From Gnetum montanum (taxonomy: Eukaryota > Streptophyta > Gnetopsida > Gnetales > Gnetaceae), in contig MNCI01026985.1 in assembly GCA_015680685.1 (NCBI GenBank), positions 62,001 through 126,000 on the forward strand: 64,000 nt of DNA, given 5' to 3'. Of this stretch, positions 1 to 12,600 are shown piece after piece. Numbering within the stretch: position 1 is the first letter of the stretch; the number at the start of each line of letters is the position of its first letter. The notes under the pieces were generated by a model. That model had not been told where the DNA came from. It saw only the letters and a list, made by a program, of their open reading frames with translations, and did no database searches. The position numbers and the translations under genes were made by a program.

Positions 1-1420
1 CTTGATACCAATCTAGAGCTTTCCCTGTCAAATACATAGCAAAGACGCGGATAATCGTGTGAGGCCACTGTTGCAACAACAAGGATTCAGATCTGAATGT
101 GACCAAGTGAGTGTTAGGATCCCCCTCCCCATTATACTTGGTAAAATGAGGCAAGGACATCCCTGGTGACAACGACAGCATGGGGACCGCTGAACTAATA
201 GGATCATCTTGATAAAAGTCCATGATCTGTATAGTTTCTGAGCCAGCGGCCTTAAGATGCCTAACCTCCTCAGTGAGGGTCTGAATAAGCAAGAAGGCAT
301 GGTCTAAGCCTATCGATGAAGATGTCTGCGTAGAAGGCATAGGGGATTGAACTGGGGGAGCGGTGCCGGGGAGTGGAAATGAGGGGATGGTTTGGCCGGT
401 GGATGGCGGGGTAGGGATCCCTGCAGGCAGGGGGGCTTGTGAGTACCACCACCCACCGGTTTGAGAAGAGAGGGTAGCCGCTACCCATTGTGCAAGATAA
501 GGGTAGGGATATTGCGGGACCATCTGTGGAATATGCGTTGCAGGTGCAACCGAGGGTTGCACACCATATACCGTAGATTGGTTATGTTGTGCCACGGGGT
601 TGGTCCACTGACTCGCGGCAGGCTGTTGAATGGATGTCTGTGGCTGAATGATGGTGGTGATTTGTTGTGTTGGGGGGGGGGGGGGAATTGATAAAGTCTG
701 CACCGGGCGAGTTGTGGATATGGCATGAGGTTGGATTTGAGGGATGAAATGGGACACGGTAGTTGCTGGGACCACCGATGGGATGCTGATTATGCATGGT
801 GACGAGACCGCCCCCATGTTATTTTGGGGTATTTGCACTTGTAGGACGGATGACTGCGTAGTGGCTTGCGGAATGACAGGGATGTGCGTCTGTGTGGTCA
901 TGGTAGGATTAAGAGGGGCCTTTTCTCCATTGAGAGGGAATGGAGGATTGACGTAGGTATGGGGGCTCAGAGTGTGATATGAATTCTCAGACTGGGCCGC
1001 AAACTCATCATCCTCTTCCTCCCTGTTCTGGGGTTTCAACATAGCCCTGGTAGCCTGACTCTTAGCCATGACCAACTGTGTTATAATTTCATGGTGATGG
1101 TCTGTTAAAGGGATGATGTCATAGGCTATTGAAGTGAAATCCTGACCTCCTCGATGGATCATCTCGAAATTTCATTTCACCTTGATTTCGGATCAGCTAA
1201 GGGCAAACTTCGCCTGGATCTTGACGCAGATGAAGTTGTATTCCTCAGGGGTCACAACGGTAAATACGGGGTCTTTTCCTTGCAGTCTCAATGACTGACG
1301 TGACGGTCCTTGAGTTTCTACAACACCAGAAGCTGGCCTGGTGGTGGCGATGGGGTTCACAGATGTGGCACCCAAATCAGCAGCGACCATGGCGGTTGTG
1401 GTTGTGTAAAATGAATCCAT
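1..1420 (-). pseudogene. Element A gag, partial (C-terminal part off window)
   Basis: Translation from the ATG at 1420 gives a Gag-like protein that would form the particle packaging element RNA. Conserved blocks shared with B and C are seen in order: RxSLRLQGK near residue 45, YNFICVKIQA near residue 63, a long Pro/Gln/Thr-rich stretch, then DFYQDDPIS, LTKYNGEGDP-like and ALDWY just before the edge, the start of the retrotransposon gag domain. Stops follow residue 75 and occur further on, and a run of 14 G at 672-685 is a likely frameshift site. It is therefore a decayed copy. Protease and RT should lie to the left. Confidence 0.8.
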
Positions 1421-1663
1421 TGGTTAAGTAGATTAATCGACAATAAACGACGGGATCTAAACGATGGCTGGCAAAAAAGATCGTGAATAGGCTTTCTACC
1501 CTGTAGGATTCCAAAGGAATCGTTCCTGTGACTGATCTACACCACACGATTTGCCGTAAACTTCCCTAGAGGTATTACGTTTACAGCTTTGGGTATAAAT
1601 CCCTAACAAGGCTACTCGAGAAAATACGGATCAGAGCCTACCCTCCTTCTAGCGCCAGAGAAC
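1421..1663 (-). other. Element A leader and primer-binding site
   Basis: Read on the minus strand, 1657-1643 is TGGCGCTAGAAGGAG, the counterpart of TGGCATTAGAAGG in B (4241) and TGGTGCTAGAAGG in C (33390), each just after the 5' LTR. Its position and conservation mark it as the PBS. I cannot name the primer tRNA with confidence. Between it and the gag ATG is about 220 bp of leader with no ORF. Confidence 0.7.
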
Positions 1664-3220
1664 TATAACGATGGAAAATGTCGGCAAATGGAATACCAAA
1701 TAAAATTCGTGTACACAGTCTTAACCACGGATCTGTGCGAGGGCTATGCTGGAGAAAATGAATCCGCAGTGCCCTGAACGGTCTTGTCGATCAGATAGGG
1801 ACTTACTAAATCAATAAACCGATGGAGATTGTGAATATTTCGTGGAACAATTTGATTCGACGAGTCGCGAAATGAGAGAAAAACAATGTAAATGAATTAT
1901 GATAATGATAACATTAACACGATAAAAAGGAATCAGATACAAGAGAAATGCATGATTTCAAGATCTAAGCTTTGACCCGACAAAACGAGTATTTTGCATA
2001 TCAAGTTACACTGGGGAGACCCCGATTATCTTGTGCGAAACAAACACAAAATAACAAGAAAATTGCCCAAGCAGAAGTATAGAATGGAGTCCGATCTACC
2101 TCGTAGGCTAGAGATGGAATGCAAGGAAGGTCAAATTCTGACGTCTATCGATCAACTGCTTCTGATCAATAGAACTCGCAAGCCACGCCAAATGATCTTT
2201 CAATCTCTGATCTGCTCCTTTTGCCTTGAGTAGTCTCTGCTCGGGACTACCAATGATCACCGATGGAGAGAGTTATGACTTCGCCAAAAGACCAACCACT
2301 CCTGCTGCAAATGTTCAAGAAAAATGTCTCCTGTCTCTGTTAAAAGATAGTGCTACCAAGAAATTGCCAAAATGCTGCTCTCTCTGTTTCTCTGTGTGTT
2401 GTGTTTTTTTTTGTGTCTCTATCAACTAAAGTATTTATAGGTTTGACAACATGTGGAGAAGGCATGGCATGATGACACGTGTTTCAAACCTTTCAAAACA
2501 TCGTTGACCTGATCGTCTTTGTGTTGAAATTCATGATCATGCACAATACGCCCATCTGCGTATTGTGCGTATGAATAACAAATGTGCATCAGGCGTGTTT
2601 TAGCTGATTTTGGGCTACATTACGCTCATACGCACTGCGTCGCGTGCAAGAGTGTAACAAAGCATGAACATAATGGATTCAAGCTGTTTTACGCTCTTTT
2701 ACGCCATGGAGCGTAGTGAAGCGTAAGCAATGATTAACTTAACAATGACTTACGCTGACACACGCTGCATTGCGTAACGAGCATAAGGCGGTAAACTTGT
2801 AAAAAGAAAGGAGAAAATCTATTATGCATCTCTGGACTTTGCCTTTGACTTCTTTGAAGCTCATCACGCATGCATTGTGTAACAGAGCGTAAACTTGGCC
2901 TTGGACAAAAGAATTAGCAAAATATACAAGAAGTTGCATATTACGCTGCTTAAGCCTCTCCAAATCTACTGAAGTAAGTCATCTTCTGATACCAGACTAT
3001 GTTAAACAAAATTACGCATCATTACACTATGTCGCGTAATACAACGTAAAGACAGAAAACATAGTAAGATTGGAAATTTGCAAAGGAACTCAAAGACTTG
3101 ATGTTGTGTGCCTCTTTGTCTTACTGTGCCTTGTTCTTCCTTCTGGAATTCTGTCATGTACTTTCGTTTGAATCGCAAATCTTCGCTTGAGGCTGACTTT
3201 GCAATTTCCACGGTGTTTGA
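1664..3220 (-). repeat. Element A 5' LTR
   Basis: The LTR starts on the minus strand at 3220 with TCAAACACC, aligning with TGAAACACC at the start of C's LTRs and TGAAACATC of B's (the terminal TG has become TC). It ends near 1664, just before the PBS; the exact right end is uncertain because the usual CA is not clear. U3 is rich in TTACGC/GCGTAA words (plus-strand 2540-3060). The other LTR is off window. Confidence 0.75.
2431..2481 (-). promoter_or_regulatory. TATA box and G-box in element A LTR
   Basis: On the minus strand CTATAAATAC (2440-2431) is a strong TATA box, and CACGTG (2481-2476) lies about 40 bp upstream. Element B's 5' LTR has the same pair at similar spacing, so this is probably the LTR core promoter. 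G-boxes are bound by plant bZIP/bHLH factors; binding here is inference. Confidence 0.6.
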
Positions 3221-4235
3221 CCCGGCATGAAATCCCCAAAGATGGCATGAAAACAGCACTACAAAGCAAGAATTGGTACAAGGCAGCAACCATCAGCATA
3301 TACGCCCCAACGTATACGCCTAGCAACCATCAGCATATACACCCCAGCGTACACGCCTAGCACATCAGCGTATATGCCCAGCACACCAGAGTATATGCCT
3401 GGTGTATACGCCCAGCATCCATCAGCGCATACGCCAGCGTCCACGGCATCTACACCCAGGTTCGCATACGCTCAGCACATCCAGCATATACGCCTAGTGT
3501 ATACGCCCAGAGTCTATCCTCGCTGCATACAGCGTATATGCCCAGCAAATGTAACATATTGTACACTTGTAAATTTTACGCTTTTGCACCCAGTCAACGC
3601 GCCACGTGTCTCCCAACCCGATTCTAACGTCAAAACCTATATAAAAGCCCTGATTTTCCACTAAATCCAGGTCGGTTGGCAAAATTCCTAGAGCACATCG
3701 AAGAGCAGAGATGCTAAGAACTAGAGCACAAAAACTTTTGCATTGGACAACCCTGTACGCTGAGCGTACAGCCTCTATGTTGTGCCTACAGTGTGAACTA
3801 GCCCACAGTCATCCTTCCATCCACCGAGGCTTTTCGTCCGCCTTGTGTTTCAGTCACAACTGCGTTAGACCGGTGCATTGTACTTTCATTCTGTAATGCC
3901 ATTGTTACATTTTCTTCCCAAAATTGTTTACAGTTTGCATTAATTGTTGCATGTATTTTGTTTACGCTCGTTTACGTTTACGCTCTGTTCGCACCAATTA
4001 TGCTATTTACGCTCTGATTTATGTCTGTTACGCCATTTACGTATAACCCAGCATATAGCACTTCGGTGTACGTTCGGGGAAATCCTTGTCTAATCCACGT
4101 GCGGACCACCCAAGGTACTCTACCTTCATTCATTCCAGCTCGTCCTCAGGCAAAGGTAGGGTCTTCTGTGCGTGTCCGGTGATCCCACGGTTTCTATTTC
4201 CTTCCAGCTGGAGACCGATGATTTTAGATGGTACA
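3221..4235 (+). repeat. Element B 5' LTR, truncated by element A
   Basis: Matches the 3' LTR from 19717 onward; both share GGCATGAAATCCCCAAAG at their junction. It contains arrays of AGCGTATA/TATACGCC-like words at 3290-3540, CACGTG at 3603-3608 and a TATA box TATATAAAA at 3638-3646. It ends in GTACA at 4235. The missing left end is explained by A. Confidence 0.85.
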
Positions 4236-4240
4236 GAAAT

Positions 4241-4880
4241 TGGCATTAGAAGGAGGGCTCAGCCTAAAACCTTACCTGCAAGCTTCCCAGCGTTTACACT
4301 GTTGAGCGTTTACGCCGCCGACCATATGCCGATTCCTTCCGAAAACCTCCCAGTGTTTACGCTGCTCAGTTTGAAACCCATTCTACAAACAATCCAGCAT
4401 TTACGCTGTTCAGCGTCTACACTGCTCCTGTTAAAACTTAGTCTACGAGATCCCTAGCGTTTATGCTATTAAAATTTATGCTACACGTCTTACGCCATAG
4501 ACTTGTCTACACTGTCGTCCATTTACGCTACGTTCTTTACATCGTAGACCTCCTCTACGCTGCACACTGACTTTGTCCCTCCTGTTCTATTTACGCAGCA
4601 CTTTTTCTTTATGCCGCAGACTTCGCTTATGCTACTGTCCAGTTTATACTGCATTCTATACGCTGTAATCCTGTTTTATGCTGCACACTGACACTGTATA
4701 CGCTGCTTAGCGTATATGCCATATGATTTATGCTGTAGACTTGTCTACGCTGACCCTATACGCTACACACATATATGTTGTCTACGCTGTCGTTATACAC
4801 CAGACGTTGAAGCATATACACTATACGTTACCACGTAAGTTTACGCCATACTCAGTACACTAATTTCACATCCCTATACC
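4241..4880 (+). other. Element B PBS and word-array leader
   Basis: TGGCATTAGAAGGAGGGC begins six bases after the LTR and is the PBS. The remaining 600 bp of leader has no ORF. It is packed with degenerate copies of TTTACGCTG, GTCTACGCTG and GTATACGCTG spaced roughly 15-40 bp apart, the same vocabulary as the LTR and the upstream region of the antisense gene. Confidence 0.75.
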
Positions 4881-6949
4881 GTGTCATACCCTCAACAGGT
4901 CATCATAAACCCTGTAAACACCACTGCTACAACCGCTCAAGTCACCAACATCGTAGGCACCATGGTTGTCCAAGAGCCCATCGTTCAACAGCCAACAGTA
5001 CAACCCACAGCGGGGCCTCGCCGATCCCTCAAGTTGCAAGGGAGGAACCCAACCTCCAATATCATAACCCAGGACCGGTACAACTTCATATGTGTGAAGA
5101 TGCAAGCTAGCCTAGCCGTAGATCGAGTCGAAATAGAGGTAAAGAGGCAATACGAACTCTTCTACAGGGGGGGACACAAGTTCATCCCTTCCCCATACGA
5201 TATAATCCCTGTTCTAGAGCAGTACTCAGAGCTCATCACACAACTCCTCCTGCAAAGGAGCCAGTCGTTGGATCAGCCTGCAGTAGATCTCCAACCAGAA
5301 GAAGAGGACGAGTTCGCTGCCCAATCCGAACACGAAGACTCCTATCACACCCTTAGCCAACAAACACACATCAACCCCATGTTTCATCCAGGCACAGGGG
5401 AAGTCATGCCCCTCCAACCCCTCAGGTTCACCCAGGCGCAAGCACCTCTATCGGAAACATCAGCACTGGTCCATGTTCCTCCTCCGAGAAACCTACAAAT
5501 CAACACACTCCCTCTCGCTATCATCCCCACCGCATTTGTCAGCCCATCCTCGCAAGCACCACCCCCACACAATAACATGGGAACGACCTTCTCGCCTCAA
5601 GTGATAGGGCTACCACATGTGATACCAGCATCCATGTCTGCTCACTACATCCCCCACATCCAAACGCACGAAGCCCCCTCAACCGCTATAACCCAACAGG
5701 GGGTTCCTTCACAAAATGTGGTTGGGCAATGGGCGGCGATGGGTGTGCCATCACATCAACCCTCTCACTACAACGTACCACCCCATACGATACCACTGGC
5801 CAGCATTCCCCAAGTACAGCTGCAACCACAGCAACAAAAACCTCTTACCTACAATGCGCCGTCCCTAGTGCCACACGCTATGAACATCCCACAAGTCCAA
5901 CCGCCGATTGCACAGCTTTCAGCCTTCCAACCTACCATTCAACAATCTAATCTGTACGCCACACCACATCCACAAGCTGTCACCTCACCTAGCACTCAGG
6001 ATTGGGTAGATGCTAAAAAATTAATGCAAGAATTAACTGACGAGGTCAAATGCCTCAGAACAGCTGCTGACGGAGAGTTGAAGGTAGTGGACTTTTACAC
6101 GATGACCCCATTAGCTCTTCTGTCCTATCCCTAACTTTGCCCAAAGGAATATCGTTGCCAACACTAACTAAATATAATGGGGAGAAGGACCCCAAAGTTC
6201 ACTTAATAACGTTTAGATTAGAATGTGCGTTACTCCAGGCATGGCCCCATGCCATCTTGCGAGTGTTCCCTATGTCCCTCGCAGGGAGAGCGCTTGATTG
6301 GTACCGGGCCTTGCCGAGGAATTCTATATTTTCCTTGGAAGAGTTGTTACATCAGTTCGTGACCAGGTTCAAATATAACTTGAAACCTGAGGTGACATTA
6401 GAAAGCCTTATACAGGTTAAACAAGCACCGCTTGAACCTATACAAAAATTCATTCAGAGGTGGAGTGCCGCTCTCAATGAGCTACACAAGCCAATCCCCC
6501 AAACATATTTGCTCACGATTCTAAAGGGGGCTATTAATGACTTCTTCAAATCCAAATTATACTATCTTAATGCGCATAACCTTAACCAAGCCTTTGTATA
6601 GATCAAAAATATAGAAGAGGCGGCTCAAAATAGCCATGATCCTACATATTTAACCTTCAAAAATTAACACAGTAAAAAGGATAAAGAGAAGGCTAAAACA
6701 ACTATAGAAGCAACAGCGGAAATGCAACAAGCAAATGTGGCACAACGAAACAAACTGCCTGTAGCCCCTACTAAATATACTAAACCTATTTCTACAACCA
6801 TGCCGGAATCATCATCATCGCAGAACCCAACACCAAATCGTACGAGAAATTTTGAGAGGAAAGAACCTTCTCAATATATCTCGTTGCCTATGAAGCCATC
6901 CCAGTTATTCAACCAACTCCTGAAGGCTGGGTTAATGAAACACAAATAG
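4881..6949 (+). pseudogene. Element B gag (broken)
   Basis: Encodes the Gag precursor. The first open stretch runs 4881-6134 (417 codons): RRSLKLQGRN near residue 48, YNFICVKMQAS near 66, then a Pro/Gln/Thr-rich region and a short helical part ending at DFYTM. A frameshift near 6100 moves the retrotransposon gag domain into another frame (6137-6601: LTKYNGEKDP, ALDWYRALPRNS, RFKYNLKPE, FIQRWSAALNELH). A stop at 6599-6601 interrupts the tail, which continues Lys- and Ser-rich to 6949. The start aligned with gag is GTG at 4881 where an ATG would be expected, so initiation is probably lost too. Confidence 0.85.
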
Positions 6950-7935
6950 TTATCCCCTGCGGCCATCTAGAGACATGATCAGTTCTATCAACTCGTTCAG
7001 AACCCAAGCTTAGCAACACCGGATGAGCCTCCAATGCCCAAAGGTTTTAGAATGGATCGCTTCTGCGACTATCACCAATGCAACGGGCACAGCACGGATT
7101 ACTATTTCATCCTGAAGCAGGACATACAATGAATGATCAACGAAGGCCAAATCACCTTTGACGAGGCCAACCTGGTCCAACCACAGAACCAAGCTATGGG
7201 GGTGTATAAAGACCCTCTGAACACCAAAGAGGCACCGTACGTTATCAACACAATCTGCTTTGATGATGAACCTGAGACACCTAACATTAACACCGTCCAC
7301 TCTAACTATGAACAACAAATTCCTAACAAGCCGTTTGTAGTCCATGTTCCTCCCATTGCATCCACATCCTTGCCTCAACCATCGCACACCCCGTAGCAGC
7401 CATATGTCATCCGTGTACCCTCCGCTGTAACAACGTCTAACACCCCAACACTCGAAGAGCCATACATGGTGTGTGTACCTCCCACCGTCACTACCTCAAA
7501 TCGGCCAACCCCTCCTACTCAGCCTACCCTTTTGTAGTCCAATTACTACCCGCAGTTGCAACAGCAGAGGTCCAGCCCTCGCCTAAACCAACCCCATACG
7601 TCATTAGGACAACCAAAAATCCAAATGATTACCAATCCTCCACCTCCCAAATGCAAAATAAACCTAGTCCTTATGTCATCAGGGTGCCCAGCCAACAGTC
7701 TGCTCAACTACATCCGATCGTCCAATCGCAACCCCACTTGACTCTGTACATCATACGAATCCCAAGGCAACCTGAGGCCTCAAAACCAACTCCGCCCCCA
7801 CGCCACACGCGAGAACTCTTAGCAGATAAGCTTACACGGGAACACTTGGAGAAGGAGCGTCAACGGTTGGCCTTGGGGCCAGGTAAACCCACTCCACTTA
7901 ACGCAGTACCCATGATGCCACCTAATAGTTAACCA
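6950..7935 (+). pseudogene. Element B gag-pro linker: knuckle and repeated VIRVP motif
   Basis: Contains CDYHQCNGHSTDYYF (about 7054-7098), a CCHC-type zinc-knuckle relic; element C still has the final Cys (CEYHQQCGHGTDYC). It is followed by a proline-rich linker in which P(Y/F)VIRVP-like motifs recur about every 25-35 residues (PYVINTI, PFVVHVPP, PYVIRVPS, PYMVCVPP, PYVIRTT, PYVIRVPS, LYIIRIPR). Stops at several points show decay. The linker ends with a Lys/Arg-rich helix before the protease. The role of the repeated motif is unknown. Confidence 0.7.
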
Positions 7936-7986
7936 AACACAGGCCACAAGGGTGAACCATAAAAAAAAACTGATACATCTAAAACA

Positions 7987-9108
7987 ATGGCTCCGAGCAA
8001 AAATGACAAACCAACAAAGCATGAAATAAAACTGTTGGGGCCAATGGACCCAGTCACCACTGATGCAAACGCACCCAATAATAGAGATTTGGCAATGGCT
8101 TTAACACAAGTCACACAAGCACTCAAACAAAAGAACACTTCGCTAAGCTTGTATGACATAGTTCTTACATCCCAAACACATCGTGAAGCTTTGGTATGCA
8201 TGTTAACATCTATCCCAGTAAGCGAGGACTTACCTCCGAATGAACCCTCCATTCATGCGGTAATGTACTCGCCCCAAGGGAAAACTTCCAAACCACTAAG
8301 CTTCCACAATGATAACATTAAGGTGGATAAGAAAATAGGGGAGATAACAACGACCCCCATGTTCATAACGATATGCATAAATCAGTTCAAGGTACATAGG
8401 GTCCACGTAGACGATGGAGCTACCACAAACGTAGTACCATACCTCATCGTTGAACAACTAGGACTTACAAAGTTAATCAAACCAACTACCACCACATGTT
8501 TAAAATCATTCAGCGGGTCACGCGTGATGGTCAAAGGCACAGTAACCTTAGACTTCATAGCAAGGGACCAATTTCCCACATCTGTCGACTTCGTAGTGGT
8601 CGATGAAATGCCATGATCCAACCTAATTTTAGGAAGGCCCTAGTTGGCCCAACTGAAAGTGGTCTCATCCCCTATACACCAAGAGATTCATCTGCCTTAC
8701 GAAGGCGGTGAAATCATCATACACGGGGAAGCGGCTACACCTATTATTTCATCACACATGGACACAAACCAAGGCTCAGAGGTTGAGCTCGAAGAGCCTA
8801 GACGAAATGACATAAATGAACAATGACTGGTAGATGGTAATCCTTTGAACACGGAAGAGAATCCACCTAAAACAGACACACTTGCACCTGACATTGTACA
8901 TACACTTCCTCAATTAGAAACTAGCATAGAATTCACAACAAATACCAAAATGCAAGAAAATATTGACGCAGGAACCATCCCGTCAGACGTCCCTTGGGCT
9001 GAGTTTCCTTTCAACATGATCAGCGAAGGGGATGTCGAATATAGAATCATACCCGCTAACTCCACTCCCGACATTAAAAAGAAAAAAATCAAAAAACTCC
9101 TAAAATAA
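7987..9108 (+). pseudogene. Element B aspartic protease region
   Basis: Retroviral-type aspartic protease that would cut the Gag-Pol precursor. The catalytic loop reads VHVDDGATTNVV (about 8400-8435, DGA kept), followed by the LKSFSGSRV flap region and the C-terminal SNLILGRP motif (8615-8640) that ends this domain in plant gypsy elements. A TGA at 8614-8616 interrupts just before SNLILG. A further segment with PWAEFPFNMIS and a basic tail runs to the TAA at 9106-9108; C has the same segment. RT does not follow directly: about 5.5 kb separates them. Confidence 0.8.
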
Positions 9109-9440
9109 TAACGTAACCGTCTGAAATGACGTTAAACTACAACTAGTCTGAAATGACGTTAAACTACACTCCATGTCCGAAATGACATTAAACTACAGGA
9201 AATCAAAAAAAAAACATTAAGCTACACTCCAAGTCTGGAATGACATTAAACTATCATGTCCGCAACGGCATAAAACTAGCCACGATCAACAATGATCGGT
9301 CAACAGAGAAATCCACCTGTGTCATCTGAAATGTCCTTTGCTTACACTGGGGCTCGAAATGGCCTTAAACTACGCATGCGGCCTGAAATGGCCTTAAACT
9401 AGTGCAAATCCGTCCTGAAATTGCCTTAAACTAGTTCATA
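9109..9440 (+). repeat. TTAAACTAC degenerate repeats after element B protease
   Basis: About eight degenerate units of the form GAAATGACRTTAAACTAC or GAAATGGCCTTAAACTA, spaced about 25-60 bp, start just after the protease stop. The same unit type recurs before RT (14380-14530) and after integrase (18040-18390), and at corresponding places in C. It shows no clear hairpin and has no ORF. Confidence 0.7.
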
Positions 9441-9697
9441 CACTTATACTTTTTTTTCCTTTTTGCGTATCATTTATAATTACATCCGCGCATTGCACCA
9501 AAAACGAATGAAAAATAAACCAAAACATTTTATACTGTCGTGTCATGTTTACAGTTAAACTGAAAATCCACAAAACTTTTTATATGTGCAATGATGCACA
9601 ATTACAAGTGTCAACTGTTTTTGTCTATCTCAAAATTTTTAGTTTACAATTCCCATATAAATTTGAGTTAGGAAAAAACTAAAAACAAAATAAAAAA
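9441..9697. other. AT-rich spacer at the 3' end of the antisense gene
   Basis: No gene seen. On the minus strand this would be the 3' UTR of the antisense gene whose stop is at 9698. It is T-rich on that strand; I could not pick a definite polyadenylation signal. Confidence 0.4.
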
Positions 9698-12600
9698 CTA
9701 AGCATCTGGGACGGGAGGATCATCCCCTTTAGATCCACCGGCGTCAGGGGCCCCCGCTCCACTAGGGCCAGCTTCTTGAACATCGTCACCACCTTCATCC
9801 TGAAAATACAAAACAAGACAACCAATATAAGAATAAGAGAACGTAAAAATTTTAAACATTATTTAGCAAATCAATTTCATAATGACAAAACGCTTACCAT
9901 AGGAGATCCCCCCAAGCCGAATTCCAGCCGACGAAGGATTTCCTTCTTTAAGGCACTGGCCCAATCTGTCCCATCAAGCCCTAAGTCAACGTCTACTAAG
10001 GTCTTTCCCTTATCGATAGCTGACTAGGTAGGACGTTTCAGAGGGAATTCACACACAGACACTTCCCCAGAAGCAGTTGTAATCAACCTTGTAGGCGACT
10101 CCATCTCAACAGTTGTGTTTTGGGCAAAAGTATCAAAAGCAGAGCGCAAATCCAAACCCTCCACAAACATTTCTATAGGTCCATAATGACTTGGCATTGT
10201 GTACTAGACCTTCCGCCACCTCCTCATAAACAGGCCTTGGCACCTATTCGACCTCTGGGGATAATGTAGGTAAACTATCTATGTTGATGGTCTCAGAGGG
10301 ATCCCACCTCAACTTGGCACCTATGCACACAAATAGATCAAACGTTAAGACAACAAAAATAGGGAGTGAAACTATAAAACTACGGATCATTCAAAACATT
10401 TATACCTATTTCAGGGTGGGCCTCCTGAATTCGTTCGACAACCTCCTCAGCGATTCCAACCACAAAATCCATCTTACTTGGCATTTCCGTCCAAGTAAAT
10501 GGCCCATGAGTGCGGGACGAACTAACCTTTGCAGTCCTCTCAGGGGGAACCGTCTTCATGGGTACGTCTAACCGCACCGTCCTGGTTTCACTGCCTTCGT
10601 CTGGAAGAAATGAAAATATGAAAATAAAACACCATAGAAATGACAACTAACAGGGCACGACAAAATAAAATAAAAAGAAAACATACTGTGCTCCTTGTCA
10701 CCTTCTAGGGGATTACCTAAGTCCAGCTTTCCCTTAAGAAAGCTGTTGAACATTTGGTCGACACCACCCTGATCATCCAACGGCTCAGTTTCTGTGGTGT
10801 TTTCCTTTAACTCCTCTGTTCCTCCTCCCTGATCCTTCTCCACATTTTCCTCTTCATTATTTCGCTACGTGTTGGTCTCCTCCTCCTCCGTAATTGTCTC
10901 TAATGCCTACTTCCTCACTTCTCAAATCAAGTCAAAGGTATCAGTGACATGTAAGCGATTGAAGTAAAAATTATGAACGAAACGAAAACAATCAAGCAAT
11001 AAGCAGGCAAAGTCTACATACCAAGCATCTTGAATCATATACGCTTCACCCGTGGCTTGCTCACATTTGAGACTTCCTCAGTTGGGCGTTCATGCCTTTT
11101 CAGCTTCGATTTGGCTGGCCAATAGTCTCTTTGATGACCCATTCTGCTCTCCTCGTAGTATAGGGTACATCGTCCAGTGGAAATCCCAAACTATCATGGA
11201 TGTGGATTGACGTACCAGACAACCCCCCTATCGTGATAGACACGGACTCATCAATGCCCTCAGGAGCATCTTGGGACCTGGCTGTTTCAAATAAGTGATT
11301 GATCCACGAGCAGGATAGTTGACCCCGATCCCGTAGAACAAACTTGTTATCTGCACAAACTACTAGAAACTTGGCAAAGTGACGAAGGTAACTGGCAAAG
11401 AAGGCAAAGGTGAAGTGGGATTTCACCTCGACATTCGAGCGCAATCGCACTATCTCCTTGTGCATGCTCGACAACAAAAATTGGGCCCAATTATAGCGCA
11501 TTCCGGTTTCCAAGATAGTTCGCATGACGCGTACAGCCTCCACCCCAAGACTCCATACTTGAGAAAGGGATTTGGGTAATACCTGTGCCCTAAATAGGGG
11601 ATATAGTTCATTTACCTCCTCAACCTTTGCTTTCCCCTGCATTGGAAATCCCTTGGCACCCTTGGCCACACCCAGCCAATCCTCCAATTCATGCACCGTT
11701 TGGAGCTCTTTATGAGCCCTATCTAAAACTACACTTATGGCATCTACTGGTACCCCAAATAAGTTTAAAAAGAACTCAGGTGACAGATGGAAAACTACCT
11801 TAACACCCTTAATCTAGGTGCTGTAGTAGGAGACAGACTCATTGAAAGATTTCACGATCCCAATCATTTCTGCTATTGATACATCAGGACTCAGGGTCGT
11901 GAAGAGCTCCATGAGGCCGACATTGTCTAAGCAATGAATGATGGATGGGGAAGCGTGGGTGCGTAACCACTTTTAGGCCTTACTGACCTCTCCAAACTTC
12001 ATGGACAGCATAGTCTCAGTTCGGCCCGTCGTAACAGGGTCCCCACTAGGAGGTACATCAACTGCAAACACAATTCAAAGTCATCACATCAGCATAACTC
12101 TCGACGGTTGAACAAATACGTTAGCACATACAAAAAATATCGTCAGTTACCTCCCGTAGTGGATTTGGATGTGCTGCCTGAGCCAAAGTCACGGGGGAAG
12201 ACTGGTCCCCTGTCTGACCAATCTTCATGTAGCCATCCACGAGCTTGGCACATCGCAAATGCTCTAGAGAACTGTTGGTGAAAATGAATGATAACACCCT
12301 TCGTTTGACCCAATACGGTTCCACGAAGGGTGGGACCTACCATAAAAGCCTCTAGAGTGGTGCGAGCAAGAGTAAGCCCTTCATCCTCAACGCACATCCC
12401 ATCTGGGTTAACTTTAGGCCTACAAACGAATGGATGTCAAAACAGAAGCAAGTACCAAACGACAAAAAGAAAGAACAAACTTAAATGGTCCTACCTATCC
12501 ACCCGGTACACTGTGCCAAGAGGGTTCTGGAACAACGTATGTGCGTGCGCAGCTACAAATAATGTGTTGTTGAGGTGGTCTTGCCCTCGCGACAATTGTG

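Larger units (their letters stand above)
1..3220 (-). mobile_element. Element A: Ty3/gypsy LTR retrotransposon, 5' part only
   Basis: Minus-strand element with, reading leftwards from 3220, a 5' LTR, a PBS, a short leader and the start of gag; the rest lies beyond the left edge. It belongs to the same broad family as B and C because its gag N-terminus and PBS match theirs. At 3221 the sequence switches directly to the LTR of element B, so A is inserted in B's 5' LTR. Positions 3221-3225 (CCCGG) match CCTGG in B's intact 3' LTR (19717-19721), as expected for the 5-bp target site. Confidence 0.85.

Noticed and set aside
2977-2990. Minus-strand TGGTATCAGAAG, like an initiator tRNA-Met PBS
   Set aside because: It lies inside A's LTR, whose real PBS is at 1643-1657 next to the gag leader; no LTR end adjoins it, so it is probably chance.
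3374-3664. ORFs with repeated YAQH/TPS motifs in LTR arrays (also 19792-20161)
   Set aside because: They are translations of the GTATACGCCCAGCA word array in non-coding LTR.
9109-9440. Spaced short repeats resembling a CRISPR array
   Set aside because: Units are degenerate, spacing is irregular, and the setting is a plant retrotransposon.
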